Shown here piece by piece: positions 22,865 through 36,360 of a stretch of DNA of 64,000 nt. Made by a program: the position numbers and the translations under genes. A model generated the notes under the pieces. The model was not told the origin of the DNA. It did no database searches and saw nothing but the letters and a program-made list of their open reading frames with translations. The stretch is from Saxidomus purpurata (Eukaryota; Mollusca; Bivalvia; Venerida; Veneridae). The DNA is taken from assembly GCA_022818135.1 (NCBI GenBank), contig JAFMSR010000019.1, positions 3,081,357 to 3,145,356 on the forward strand, in the 5' to 3' direction. Each line of letters begins with the position of its first letter. Position 1 is the first letter of the stretch.

Positions 22865-23693
22865 AATTTTATTTTTTCTGGGTCTTTACCAAATGCGAGT
22901 AAAAGGCTTTGTGTTAGCAGTAATGTTCAATAAACAATGTAAGGAGAAGTAACCGCTAAGGAGAATAACACAAAAGTAACACAGTGATGTGCAATAAACC
23001 GTATGTAAAGGAAAGTAACCACTAAGGAGAAAGATACAATACCTTCCAGGTTTCATAGTTGCACTGTTGTTTTTTATTTATGTTTTATTTTTCACCGATT
23101 ATAGAAGATGGATATCGTCGTGTTAACAAATTAGATCGATATTCATCAGTATATTATACAATGTAATTTTTTAAACTAAAGCTTGCGAATTAATACGTTC
23201 ATTTTGTAGCTATTACATTCAATATAACAACACAAACATGTACTATCAAGTCCTAATTAGTGAAGACAAACTGAAAATTAATCCTATATAGGATAAGGAG
23301 CTACACAATCAGGATGTTTTGAAATTGTATAAATGTTTTAAATTACCTATGTTTGATTGTGAAACATGCCTCGCAGCATACTTTATCATGATCATGACAA
23401 AACCTGTCTAAAACCTGTCCACGATGGAGTAAGCATCGTTCTGTTGGTTCTTCGGCTTCAGTTGAACCAAATTCGCTGTGAGAGCCAACGCCGCATTTAT
23501 CCACGACTTTATGTGAGCGTAATGCTGGAAATTTGTTATGATCCTGAAGACACTTGTCGCAATAATATATTCCACATTCCACACAAAACGTTTTCGCTTC
23601 TTTTATGCTACCTGTTTCTGAGCACGGTAAACAAGAATTACTGCAATGCTCCTCAACACTTTTTGTGGGTGTTTCGTCTTTACTGTCCGCCAT
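21108..23693 (-). CDS. TRIM-like copy C, RING-less B-box / coiled-coil / NHL-like protein, 570 aa (2 exons)
   Basis: Exon 1 is 23347-23693 and exon 2 is 21108-22473; the 873-bp intron is GT-AG with the same phase as copy B. The product is also 570 aa, with no net indel against B. All B-box Cys/His positions are kept. The stretch between the B-boxes is the most changed (CGVGSHSEFGSTEAE against DVDPQSDIGSAEAE). The propeller half keeps GVCLLPGHQLLVTDY and IVYVADRENGLITF. The two proteins are close to 80% identical by eye, with change concentrated in the B-box linker and coiled coil. It has no RING and is probably a cytosolic binding protein. Order and orientation (C upstream of B, then A) point to tandem duplication. 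Confidence 0.9.
22622..22860. repeat. Poly-A/poly-T low-complexity block in intron of copy C
   Basis: Nearly 240 bp of almost pure A with interspersed T runs and no ordinary repeat unit. It looks like long-read homopolymer noise or a collapsed consensus as much as real sequence. Confidence 0.9.
23347..23693 (-). CDS. TRIM-like copy C, exon 1
   Basis: 347 bp, both B-boxes, donor CATAG|GTAATT. The first 33 residues are identical to copy B. Confidence 0.92.
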
Positions 23694-25065
23694 TTTTAAA
23701 TATCAGACAACAACTTTATCATGTAGACCTGCTTGTACTTAATGCGAACCGAATCGTCAAAACTGATAACTTTTAATTATTTCAACTTGGTTATCTACAA
23801 ACATGTACTATTGTTATCCCAACGAGTTATGTTAAATAATAAATTATTAAATAAATGAGAAGTGAGTGACTGAGGATTTACTGAGTGAGTGAGAGAATAA
23901 GTGAGTGGATAAGTGAATGAATAAATGAGTGAGTGAGTTAGGTAATATTAGGGTTAACTGGACTGTCAGAAAAAAATAACCCAAGGGAGACAAATTCCTT
24001 AAACTGTGCACAGTTTACGACGCAGTTCTCGCCCTTGATTTCTTTCTTCTCAACCCATCTTGTTGAAATCATCATAATTCTAGAATGGGGGCCTATGCTC
24101 GCGGTATTTTGAATGTATATCAGCTGTTTAGGAAGCAGGAAAACTTAATCATTTTGATTTACCTCTGCTAAAATCAAATGTTATCTCTGTTGAATCGAAA
24201 CACCTTAAAGGTTATAAAATGCCCAATTGGTCTCGATGTCTATCTTGATAGAGGTTCTAAAAATTAGTTTACAAAGTTCAAAACAAAGATAGATCTACCT
24301 GTCCATTCAAGTTTTCAAGTTCTGCACGATGCGTCTGGTTGTTACTTTTTTAGTGCTTCAAATAAATGGGGGGGGGGGGGTACACGTATAGAATAGTCAG
24401 TGTTATGGTCCGACTGCATTTCTGATAGTTGTTCTAGTGTCTGTTCAATATCACCTACACGGTCCTCCAAAAAATTTCAGAAGGGTAAGCTGCTCATCTC
24501 ATCGCGAAAACATGCTTAAAGAACTCAAGTTACAACCGCAGCGGCTTAAGGAATGGCTACACCGAGGAGCGATCGCTTTTGCGTGTCTGATCAATATCTC
24601 TTCAAACTATTGAAGACTTTTCCTGACAGTTCGGTCAAATGCTCGTCACATCAATATGTTACAAACACGTCGGTTATAGGTTTACGTCACACTTAGAGGT
24701 GTTAGGTCATGAGACCGATTACCGTGTCCATTCTGTAACTCCCCAGACGCTTGTCAGATTTCACAATATAATACCGGCTTTAATCACTTAATTCACTGTA
24801 TAAAAAGGTTGGGGAATCCATTTCTTGACACAAGTCGTTTGTTTGGCTATCTAAATCATGTTCAATTTTTTTTTAAGTTTTTGGTTACACACTGGGGTTG
24901 TGCGATAAATAATGCTTACTTACTAAGTAAGTAGGCATAACTTACCGCATATGTTTTGTTTTATGTTTCCCTATTGTGATTTGGGTGTTTTTATTTTGTC
25001 ACATTCAAAATGATTTCATTTTAATTAACTGCAGAATATATGTGTTTTAAACATTCTAGATCTTA
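23694..25065. other. Upstream of TRIM copy C, then intergenic
   Basis: The first 130 bp resembles the region upstream of copy B. A degenerate (GAGT)n stretch lies at about 23862-23940, perhaps the counterpart of the array at 19634. A (G)13 run lies at 24368. No gene seen. Confidence 0.4.
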
Positions 25066-25246
25066 TTACTGTTAATTGGTTAGTTTGTGCGCAGACAGAC
25101 CTATTCGCGAATTTTAAATTTCGCGAAAGGAGGATTCACTTAAAGTAAAATTAATCTTTCGCGAGATTTTCAAATTAGCGAAATGGGTAATTCGCGAAAA
25201 TAGCGAAAATTTAATCATCGCGAGTAATACCCAATTTACAATAATA
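25066..25246. mobile_element. CGCGAA-rich MITE, copy 1
   Basis: Bounded by TTACTGTTAATTGG on the left and CCCAATTTACAATAAT on the right, an imperfect terminal inverted repeat. Inside are repeated TTCGCGAA/AGCGAAA motifs in both orientations. Relatives occur at 46780, 54810 and 57392. Confidence 0.65.
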
Positions 25247-28200
25247 TTAGACATGCAGCACAGCCATGTCAGATTCATATTTTCTACCTGATGGCCTGTC
25301 ATTGATTTACCCTGCTTCAGTGCATGACAAACGTCCGATCAATAAACCGTTTTGTAATCCGGAAGTCAACTATATGATTAAGTTAACTTTGTGGAAACTG
25401 ATACATTTGCAACGGTCATGCTTTGTAATAACAGCAAGGTGAGTAGTTATGCTAAAGGGCAATACAGTCAGTTTAAATCGGATCACACAAGTTTCAGATG
25501 TTACAGTAAAACCCGTATCAATCCGGTACCCTTCAGGACCACTAGACTTTGCCAGTTTAGTCATGTTCCATGTGCTTCTGGGACAAAGATGCTATGCTTA
25601 CACGTTTATTTTAAGCTTTTACATGTAGCTTTTTTCAATGCTAATAATCCTGTTTGTTGTATAAATTATGAACTACAAGCAAATAAATATTGTTTATGTC
25701 AAGGGGCTGTGCCGGATGAGGCATTTCCCGGTAAAAACCAGGTACCGGATAAGACCGGATTTGCTGTATTTGAAAGATTTCCGGACTCCATCGTGGCCGC
25801 ATTTATTGGAGTCCATAGTACATAGACCGCCATTTGCCCACCTCGAACTTGATTTCTAGCAAATATCGTCACGCATGGTTGCAAACTATAGTATAGCGAA
25901 TCGCCCTTTGCCGCCCTTTGTGAATATTTTTCATATCGCTAACATTTGTTTGTATCAGGAATTGAAATCAATTACAGTGTCTGTTATACGAGAAATTGTT
26001 TCAGTTTATGAAATGGGAATTGTTAACTGCTGTCACAATGCAACAAATTACTGCCATTGATTTGAGAGCAACCGGAAATATGATACCCGCAGAATGTAAA
26101 TACAAGCGTTCAGCGTGACCAAAGTCATTCGCATTGTCGTCTGCTTCATTACTATGTACAAAACTAACAATGTTAGCTCTAAAAAAGCTAGAAAGCTGCT
26201 CGCTTGGATGTTTGTAAGAAAATGTAAAAATGTGTACTGTTATAAGAATGAAGCAAGACCGAGTTCGGTTTTGTATCAGTGCCTCCGATTACTATATGCA
26301 AATTCAAAGATTTAAAGATGAGGACCAATCAAAAAGTAACAAATGTGAATAGTTCATCAAATTAGAGATTCGTAATGACCTTAAGATGTTAGACTTTCAA
26401 TACGTCAACCGGTATATTAAACTATACATTACACCCGGCCGTCTTTTTATAAATATTTGTTTTTGCTCCTTTTGACTGCGCGATTCTTTTCAAAAACCCT
26501 CTCTTCCACTGCGTTATAACACCAAATATAGAAACCACGGGCACAAAGTGATTCGGAGGGAACGCGTGTCTGGTCTGCAAGCTTGCACACCTGTCTTTTG
26601 GCAACTTGCGTGTTACACAATGTGGCTGAATAATCATAATCTTTGGACAAAACTGACTTAGTATTGCAGTCAAGTAAAACAAATCTCCCTAGATTTTCAA
26701 ATTGTGTTAGGTACTCGTATGCATGGGAGTCATACTGTGGTCTTGGCAAGTTCACCTAGCAAGAAATCCCACGGTCGGTCGGGACTATAAACAATCTAAA
26801 CGGAAGGGACTTAAGATATTTACCTCGTGTCAAATTATGCAATGCATACGTTTCAAAGGGAGATTATTCATCAAAACAAGGTAAACCAGAGTTCTTCCCC
26901 TGTTATAAGACAATGCACATGTACCAAAGACGATGTGTACACAGCTTTACTAGACCCTTACTGAGGTAGAACACTTTTTGTAAATTAGTACCGTGATGCA
27001 TGTAATGAAATGAGAAAGGTTGTAACTTAGATATGATAAAATAGAGTGATGCTGTTCCCTGACCAACTGAATTATGAGTAAATGAAAGGCTGTTCAAGTG
27101 TAGAATTATGAGGCAATTGTGTTCTATTTTCGCTAAAACAATGTTGAACTTTACATTGTTTTCATAATTTTGTCACTTTTTAACGAAAACATGTTTTCAC
27201 GCAGCACTTTTTTTATTTTTTACAATATCATTAAAAAAATAGATACTCTATCTATATATAGCACTTACTTTTGAGTTTAAAAAGGAATTTCGAAAGTTTT
27301 TGAACAGATTGCGGCAAGTTTCTTTAATTAGATATCATTCTTATTGATATAAGACCAACAATTAATTTTAGGTGCTTTTGGGACTTCAAAGTGCCAGGTT
27401 TACATTTACAAGTGGCTCTAATTTTATCCTTCTTTCAAGTGTTGACAGAAATATGGGCTAAGACAGCCCTAAAAAGTCCCATTTTCAATCTGATTCAGAC
27501 TTGACACTTATATTAACTGGTATCGAAGCCGCACCATGGATCCGTAGATTATATATCGGCCGGACGTTTAACCGCGTATAGTATGTAAACAGGTTTTAGA
27601 GCTGTAGACCAACAGATCGATACCAAATCATATTTGCAAATATACGCATAAAATACGGATATAACTTGCTATAGAGGTAAGACGCTTTTAACATTTCCTT
27701 CAATACTTTATATTCGATATTTTTAAACATGAATTCATTTTTGTTTTACAAAATAAAACTACTCGTTATTTTATTTAGATTTTTTTTTGTCAAGTTTTAA
27801 AAATTATGAAAAGACGGGAGTCACACGTGTTAACATTATTATTATTATATTTTTAATATTTTTATTATTTTCATTATTATTACTATAATTGTTATTCTCG
27901 ATAACTGATGCTGATGATGCAGTTGCTGCTGATGATGATTTTAAAATAATAATGACAAAACAAGCTTTGTTCATTTGAATTATTTTCATGATATATTTTA
28001 TGAATAGAATACGAATGGTATTCATTAAAAAAAATCAGTTAAATAAGAAATATTTTAATAACGAAAAACAGAGAATGATCAAAATAAATGCATTAAAAAT
28101 GGAAAATTGATATAACCCCGTACTCTTTACTACATTCTTAAGTATAACTTGCAATTTAAACATAGGAAATAAGTTTAAAGTGCACGTATCAATATGTAAT

Positions 28201-29032
28201 AAACATTTCTCTATTATGGTCATTCGGAACAGCATCGTTCTCTTCTGTTGTTTTCCTTCGTTCTTTTCGTGCTGTTAAACAAAGTAACATTCCGAATGTA
28301 TTACTGTTAAACAGAAACAGCGCACGAATGAACGCTAAGAGAAGAAGTAGCTTGTTTACCTCCAGCCTCTCTCACCCCCGCCCCGCTCTTGCTGTCTAGC
28401 CCCCGTAGCATTGTTAATTTTGAATATAACGAATTTGCCTTCTTGCCGTATGCTGCCTATTTATAGCATGTACTGACAAATCATGGCATCTTGTTAAACT
28501 TACCCCTAACACCCCCCCCCCCCCCCACCTCCCATCTCCCTACACTCCTCCCTCTTTCCAGCTCTTTTGCAATGTTCTTATATTGTGATAGAGTTTCTGT
28601 ATGATGCAGATGCCAATGCATTATAACTAATATACACAAACCTCTCCCGTCCCGATTCATTTCGAACCCCCCCCCCCCCCCCCCCCTTCCCCACGTTATC
28701 AAGGACATTCTACGCTTTGCAACATCTGTCCTTGTTTTAAAGCACGCACGACTAAGAACAACTATATAGTTATGCAATGTTAAATAGATAACAATTGATG
28801 TTTGCCACCGTCCCGTTTCCAGCCCGCTCCCCTATCCCCATCTCGCTCCCCCGCCCCCTCCCTCGTTTTCATCCGTACTATGCAATTTCCAAAGCATTGC
28901 TATTTAATATGTACTTATTTCAATCTTTAAATAACATGGAGGTACGCGTACAAAAGGTAAAAGGTACCGATTGCAAGTGAATAATTGTACCATTCAAATA
29001 TATCAGTCAGCTATGAAATTTGAAACCTTCAA
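25247..29032. other. Intergenic, no gene seen
   Basis: Holds ATT microsatellites near 27832-27890 and poly-C tracts at about 28508-28527 and 28667-28686. A segment at 26690-26800 resembles 60145-60260 (GGTCTTGGCAA(C/G)TTCACC, then GGGACTAT), which marks another dispersed repeat. Open frames are short and unrecognised. Confidence 0.4.
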
Positions 29033-29379
29033 AACAATAGACAATCTCGGTGAAAATTAGTAAAGGTATTTGATTTTGACGAAAACAACTTTTCTTATTT
29101 TACAATTAAATTGAAAAAAGGCATTGTCCAACCCGTAATTTGAAACTTGGCAAGGTGAACAAAAATAGAAACACATTTTGATAAAGCTGTTATTTTAGAA
29201 TAAAAATAATGTTCGACCTTTGACCCAAAGTTATTAGGTGAGTGACACGGATTTTTTTTTTAAGACAGAGTATCCAGTTTATTCCATGTCGTTAAAGTAC
29301 AATTTGTTTTTTAAATGGTCTGTGTGTTCGTTTTGTATGATATGAAAAGCAAGTAAGGATTAACAAAAAACAGGCAACT

Positions 29380-29515
29380 CGACCAGACCCCGGTCCTCCT
29401 AAAAAAAACCTGCTAATTTTCAAGCATAAAAATAAAAACATGGTCGGTATATCAAGGCTCGAAACCATGACCCTCAATTAGTACCGTCCTCGACCACGGA
29501 GCCGGTGTTACAGAA
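29380..29515 (-). mobile_element. tRNA-derived SINE
   Basis: Minus strand: CCGTGGTCGAGGACGG (A-box like), then GGTTTCGAGCC (B-box like), then a tail starting ACCGACCATG. The same CGACCATG junction follows the head of the copy at 41240. Confidence 0.6.
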
Positions 29516-29559
29516 TAAGCATATTAGGCGATGTTCTATACGAGCGTTTGGTCACGAAT

Positions 29560-29660
29560 GAGGTTTGGTCGCGGATTCGAACTCATATCCCCTGTCTTAA
29601 AATGCCTACTTTGTGAGTTTACAGTACAGCAACAGCGGAACCAGCGTACAAACGCGTCAG
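29560..29660 (-). mobile_element. Possible SINE head
   Basis: Minus-strand GAGTTCGAATCC is a good pol III B-box, but the A-box is degenerate and no tRNA fold is convincing. Confidence 0.35.
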
Positions 29661-30374
29661 TAAAGACAATAAGTAATTTCAATCTAAATTATTTACACGC
29701 AAAATGAGTGTTTGATAATATATATTGCATAAGTACGCTGTTCAAGACACCTGGATGCAAGATCCAAGGGTGACAACCTGTCTATCATACAACCACCTCT
29801 ACTTAAATGGCTCACAACACAGGCCGTACAACACGAGTTACCCTGTATAAAGTAACACGTTTTCTATCTGACGGTTTAAATTTAATTTCGTTGAAGTGCT
29901 TAATCTTAACGCAGTATAAAGCTGCAAATCTTTTAATCGCTACGAATGTGATTAAAAATATTGGGACAGGTTTTGCAATTTTTAGATACCGTGGGTTCAA
30001 TTAAACTTCTCTTAGATACGCTGAACAAACATTTACCTCTGTGCAGTGTGTGATTTTAAACTCTTCACGGAATTTACGACCTAATAAAAATGCTAGTACG
30101 GTGCCTTATTAAGGTCTTCTCTCTTACATTTCACTGGGTGATATTTTAATTGCGTTAGGTTATGCCTTTCTATTGTAATTTCGTTCATAGCAAATCGTGA
30201 CAATAATTTCGTCGTCGTAAGTTTGTAAAGCACTGAAGTATTTTAGAGGAGGTGAACCAAACGGACCACCGTATGCAAATAATTTTAAAGAGATAAAGTA
30301 GTCAGTTAGGCGAGGCTATACCAAGTTACAAACTCTAAACTGACCCCATTCTAGAGATACACGAATTTATGTTT

Positions 30375-30690
30375 AAGTCCCAGGATCACTTTGAATTTAC
30401 TGATATAGTAAAATAAATGTTCTGATAGGATAAGTATAGAACAGCGGTACATTCCCTTTAAAACAGTGTCGTCATATAGTATTCAAGTCGTATCTTCGCG
30501 CAAAAGAGTTGCAAGAAAGTCTTTCTTATTTTTTGCAATATAGTTGAAAAAGAATACTGCGATATATTTCTAACACGTACCTATCGAATTAAAAAGTAAA
30601 GTTTGGAATGTTTTAGTATCAATAAAGATCATTTCCGCCGGTAAGACGTCTTTACTGGCAAAGTAACAGCTACTTGTAATAACTGTTGTC
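30375..30690 (+). mobile_element. Dispersed about 330-bp element (AGTCCCAGGATCAC family), plus-strand copy
   Basis: Starts AAGTCCCAGGATCAC. It aligns along its length with the reverse complement of 37492-37835: shared CTTTGAATTTACTGATAT, CTGATAGGATAA, AAAGAGTTG(C/T)AAGAAA, CGGTAAGAC(G/A)TCTTT and ACTTGTAATA. No ORF; a MITE-like element. Confidence 0.7.
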
Positions 30691-33600
30691 TCCACGTTCA
30701 TATACATTGTCAACAACAACAACGACAACAACAACAGGGAGAAATAAAAACTAGATAAAAAAATCGCAAAAGTTTTTAGACAATTGTTACGGTGATACGC
30801 GAATTAGTTGTCTTCCTTTATAATTCATACATTGACATACAGTATAGAAATGTCGCGAAATTTTGACGACGCGAAAATTACTCATTAAGAGTATGGATAC
30901 TTTGTGTTCGCAGCAGCTTATTCGCATATTTCATTAAACTGGTACATAGAATATACCTTCTTCATTAGTTATGCATGCAGCAGAAATTAATTATTAAACC
31001 ACATAGAGTGACAGACAAATGGAAATTTAATATGGTGCTAACAGGTATCACAGTCCCGTGCATAATTAAATAACGAATTCATTTTCTATTGAATTTAAAC
31101 TGTTTGAACGTTTCAACCCGTTCAAATATGAAATTGGGTCTTTTACATAATGCGCGATTGATCGATATTTAATTAGCAAACAAAGTGATACTTTATTTTA
31201 ATGTGCAGTACGTTATTATGTATTTAACAGGCCATGGGAAAAGTTTAATTGAATATAGTATGTCTATTGTATGTGTTTAAACGCCTGTCAGTGACTGATT
31301 AAAATAGGTACATAGGCTGTTGGTAAACAAGGCTTTATGAGATTTAAAGATGATATATCTGATAGTTTAAATCGTGCCCCATTCGCCACACTACCCCACA
31401 CAGGGAATCCGCGGAATATTCGCCTCACAAAAACAAATCTTTATTGAAAAGGCATAAATTGTATTGTTTCAAGTCCCACCCATTCCCGCTGTCCAAAGTA
31501 TCAGCTGAAATAAAACTTTATTTTCAGTTTTTAATAATCAAAGAAATTTATTGAAAAGTATCAAGAACCGCAACTCGTGTACACTCAAAAACATCCTAAG
31601 TAGAGTAAAACCTGTCTTTAAAGTGGTTAACTACAGCTGCATTAATGAAATACTAGCTAAGACACCAATTATATTCTTGCATGTCGAATCGGCATTTCCG
31701 GTGATTTTGCCCATGCTGGAAAAACCGGTCTGGCTCCCCTCCTATGCCAGGCGACTCTCGTGAATTACTTATGATGTAACGTTATAAACAATGTGACGTC
31801 ACTTTCCTAAACACAACGTCGGAATATCGATTGTTTTTTATGATAATTCGTCATTTTGATAATTTTTCATTTAGAAGTTTTCAGAAAAAGTTCCCATCAA
31901 GAAACACTTGACGCAGATGAAATGTCTTTAAGATAGCTTGGTGGCTGCAGAATTATGATGGCTACAAATACATGTTTAGCTGTAGAGTTTAAACCGGGCC
32001 AGGAAATGGTGATCTACGAAAAATTTACAATTTCAAACCAGTAGAAACTTATATTATTCCAAACTATATATAGTCCTAGATTACTTGAACGCACGTGAGG
32101 GGAGAAACTCGCATACAAGGGCACTCAAAGCTGTCGGATTACACTTCAAAATGATGGAGTTACAACGATGAAAGCCTTTTATGGAACATTGTTTTCAGTG
32201 CAGAATAATTTATGAACAATATTGTTTCGTCGGTATCTAAATTTTTAACTTGAGTAGTTCGGGATAAAGTTGGATATGAATAAAACAGGTGGTGTAAATG
32301 TAACAACTGAACAATTATTTATGATATTAGATAGGATTGTTGAAAGCTCATACGGGCTTAATATCTGTTATGTCCGTTCTTACGTTGGTAGCAGTTATTT
32401 TATGGTGGCTGATTTCTGACATGTCACCTTTTTGCAATGGCGAAAATGACTGATTTGTCACGTTTTCACTTTTCGGGTTGCGGGGCGAAAATGCGAAAAC
32501 AAAAAACATAGGACGCCAAGCGACAATTGCCACCCGCCGAGGCGCAGATGCGACAAATCAGTTATATGTCGCATTGTTGTGTTCGTATTTTCGCCACGCC
32601 ATGTGAAAATGCGACAAAGCAATATCAGAGTCTTATGTGTTTGAATCATGTTATCACTCAGTTATAATGTTAAGGTTGAAAATAATCATTTATCAATCAG
32701 CAGCGATCCGCGTTTAAGCATATATATAGAATGTAACGAAAAAAGCCGAGAAAGACGCATTTTGTGTTGTTCAAAAATAGATCAATAGGATTCAGTGAGC
32801 CGGGTCACTTAAAATATATAACGAAAAGAGCAGAGAAGAACTGATGAGTCACGCATTACTTAGGTGAATTCCCGTAGTTACACAAGAGATCAACTGACCG
32901 ATATCTGTGTATATTTCCCTTCATGATTGTCGATTCTAAAGTGCATGGGAGTTTTTCAATCAAAAATGCAAATAAATAAAGTTTACAATCCGGGATTATA
33001 TTACTGGTCAATACTTTTGAAAGACGAAAGGATGGCGAACACATTTTATCGTTGCTAAAATAAACCTCTATACCAAAGTACATAGTACGTATTACATACG
33101 GTGTTTGATAAATTAATTCATTATGTAAATGTACAATATGACTTAAATCATCTCTTCAGATTGTAGTCAGTGTATAGATCGAATGTTTATAGAGCCCCTC
33201 CGTTTCGTGTAAATTTTCCTATCGTTTTCATGTCTCGGCGTGAATGTTTTTAACTTTGTCTTGCTTTATGTACATACTTTTTGAGACTTGAGGTTCGGAA
33301 CGGACGGTGGATGAGATGTGGATCGGGGTATCGTAAAACGGGCATATGTGCAAGTCACTTATGCCAAAATAAGTAATTCGGATGCACTTTCTTTTCTATA
33401 TGAATTTTCATCCACTGCACTTTTCTGTAATGCCTATATATTTGGTACCAAAGATTGAGCCTCTGAGAATACGAACAAAGTATGGCCTTCGCCCGAACAT
33501 TTTAGACTTTTGAATGTTGCGCTCCTTTTAAGTGGCTGTTTTTAAACGAGAAAGGTTATACCCAGCGGTCCGTTATAGTATTTAACGTCCAACGTTCACA

Positions 33601-33714
33601 CTTTTTTTTGGAACTGAGTGTACATGCGGGTAATATACCTAACTATCCATGGACGAATATAACTAACCCCTATCTTCGTGGAATATTCAGTATCTTCGTC
33701 TATAATGAACTCAG
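30691..33714. other. Intergenic, no gene seen
   Basis: (CAA)n at 30713-30737. At about 32400-32640 a foldback-like stretch carries CTGATTTGTC and its complement GACAAATCAG plus several TGCGA motifs, probably another MITE. No coding evidence. Confidence 0.4.
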
Positions 33715-33872
33715 ACCATATAGCAACTTCCGATATTCCGGCATTTTTTTTCTGCCCAAGATTTTTTCTTTCTTTATTTCATATAAAAATGATATATGGA
33801 TATAACAAACTCCGGATATAAGGAACACATTTAAATGGTTCCAAGGGGTTCGTTGTAAACGGAGTTTACTGT
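33715..33872. mobile_element. MITE of the AGTAAACTCCG family, copy 1 (right half)
   Basis: Shares TCTGCCC(A/G)AG, TTTCTTTCTTTATTT, ATATGGATATAACAA and CCGGATATAAGGAAC with 44291-44464 and 44655-44800, and ends CGGAGTTTACTG|TA. TA next to CAGTAAACTCCG ends suggests a Tc1/mariner or pogo-like origin, by inference. Confidence 0.65.
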
Positions 33873-35651
33873 ATTAAGGAATGGTTGCTTAGTTATCAAA
33901 TACAGTTAAAAAACGTCTTAAAAAACCTAAACTTTTGCCCAATTTTTATCTTCTTTTTGTCAAGACCTTGTTTAAACGGTCGTCAATAAAGTAAACTCGA
34001 TGACATTTTGCTCTGTTATATGACCCTTGATTGGAATTTCCGTTGTTTTCCGATAAGCTAAATGTGTAAAGACGACACATTGCTCTTTGTTGAACTATAG
34101 TGAATGATGAGAGATCAATTGATTCAAGTTGGGCCAGTGAAATTGTCAACACAGATTGCTTATTCGCTGAATTCTATGAGAACATCGTGGGAAAATTAAT
34201 TAAATTCGCTATCTTACACACTTAAGTAGGGTTTTTATTTCTAGAAATAGAAAATAATCTTAATACATCATTAAAAAAAGAAATCACGCTATGAGATCAG
34301 GGATGTATACATCAACACCAATAAATGAAGCCTGTCATACTCGTCCATCCTCGGTGTTTATCGTTGACCATTTTAGCCATGCTTTGCGAAATCCACCTGT
34401 ATAGTACTAATAAATACATAAATAATATATTAGGAAGTAAGTACAAGTAATCTGATATTATAATAGTGCACATTGACTGACAAAGCTTACGTGTCAAGAT
34501 CAGATACACAGACAAGCATGGAACCATTCTAGTCGAAAAACCGGGTACCATGCTGAAAGATCTCGGTTGCTTTTAAGGCTAATTTGTATATAACTAATCA
34601 ATCAAATTCGAAACTCCTATATTAAAATAATCGTAAAGTTATGTACTTAATCCTTATTTCATTCTATTACTCACGTGTTTTTTTATATTAATTTTGCATC
34701 GATTGAGATGAAGGATGTAGCGCAAATTTAAAGTTAGAGTTAAGTTAAAAATCAAGTGTATCTCGAAATCAGGTTGCGGTTACATACATTTATGTAAGCG
34801 ATTTTGTGTAAATAATTTATTTTCGGTCTGTCACTAATTCAAAGTCATAATAACTGATCTCCGTTTATAAATAGCACCGTTATATCAGTATTGTTAATTC
34901 ATAAGGTGTGTTTATTCAATAATGAGGGGAATTTTTTAAACATATTATTTAGATAACGTGTTTGTATATTGTGCGTCCTTAAATCAACGTGTTGATTTAA
35001 TAAATTTTTATTTATGGTCTTCTAAAACGGGAAAATTATTTTGGTTACATTTACAACTATACACTTAGTGGGAGATTTATTGTCATATACTCGTATATAA
35101 ATAACCTTAAATGACCAATATATCACTTTAGTGTTAGTGTAGATCGGAAATATGCAAGTGACTGTAAACTCCGTAGATTTTAATATTAGTTATTTAATTA
35201 CTTTGATTTAATTTATTCAATTACGTGAGTAATTCGCTTTTATTTTCTGTTATTTATTTCAGTTAGACCTAGATTACTAGAGTTAGTAATTTGCCTAAAA
35301 AAATTCGAGTTTATAATTTTCGGTTTGCCAACAAGCGTGAAGAAAATTACGGCACGTTCGGTATATTTCCGTATACTGGAATTTCGCGTACAACTACGAA
35401 CTTTGATTGTCTGTTTCTTTCTTTTTTCAGTACAAGAAATCCAATGGCATGTGATGATTGGACTGTCTAGTGGTACCCACGTTTTTTACACTAATTTAAA
35501 CCGCCGTCTATGCGACGGGTTGGTTAGGGCACAGATAGCGAAACTTTATTAAAATTTGGATAAATGGAGAGATAAAAATTTGAGTGGATCAACGTAAATA
35601 TTAAAGTTTATTAAATTCAAGATAGTAATTTGGACTCATCGTGAACAAAAG
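33873..35651. other. Region upstream of DTHD1
   Basis: No gene. It must hold the DTHD1 promoter and 5' UTR. A polypyrimidine tract with AG at 35421-35430 could be the acceptor of an untranslated first exon, but this cannot be shown. Confidence 0.35.
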
Positions 35652-36360
35652 ATGCCTGGACACACAAATGTATCGGATCCCCACGCACACGGACGTCCCG
35701 CGCGTCCGAAAAGCGGAAGTACAAGAAAAAGCTCAACAAGTGCACTGATTAAACCCAGGACGAATACAAATACGAGTGGTTCCGGGGTGCCACTTAGGAA
35801 AGGGGTAAGACGTGAGTCGCAAACGACAGAAAATAAGGAAACAAAAACGGTTGTTAGAGAACATAAGGAGAATAATTGTGATCAAAATGAGAACGACAAA
35901 GTAGAAAATGGTGATTTAAACAACAAGATGGCCGAACGCGACGTAAATGGTGACGTCATTTTGGAATCGAATGAGGATCGTGGGAATGATCAGCCTCATG
36001 CGGATGAAGAAAATACCAGAACGAAGTTTACAAGACCGGAAACACCGCCAAAAGCGGAAACTCCGCCGCCGGCTCCACCGTCATCAAAACAACCGGACGT
36101 TTTCACGCTGGAGAAGTTTAACAGCACTGTTGATACATTTTCAAATGTTTTTACGTCACAGAAATTTACACACGTCACAGACGATTATCCCGTAGAAGAA
36201 CTTGTGAAAGTTATATCCGATGTGACGGAGAAAGTCGAGGAGTATAAGCAACAGACGGTAGCGTCGCAGAGACATCTTGAACAACTAAGGGAGAGAATGC
36301 ATGAAGTCAAAGACAGAATTCAGGAAAACATTCAACAGAAATCGAACGCAATACGTATGG
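35652..36360 (+). CDS. DTHD1: DTHD1 exon 1
   Basis: Residues 1-236. ATG 35652 is in good context (AAAG before ATG) and opens MPGHTNVSDPHAHGRP. Disordered, then the start of the coiled coil (VEEYKQQTVASQRHLEQLRE). Donor ATGG|GTAAGT, phase 1. Confidence 0.88.

Noticed and set aside
26422..26755. Overlapping minus-strand frames of 86 and 102 codons
   Set aside because: No known domain; they overlap a dispersed repeat segment. Possibly a transposon fossil, but unsupported.
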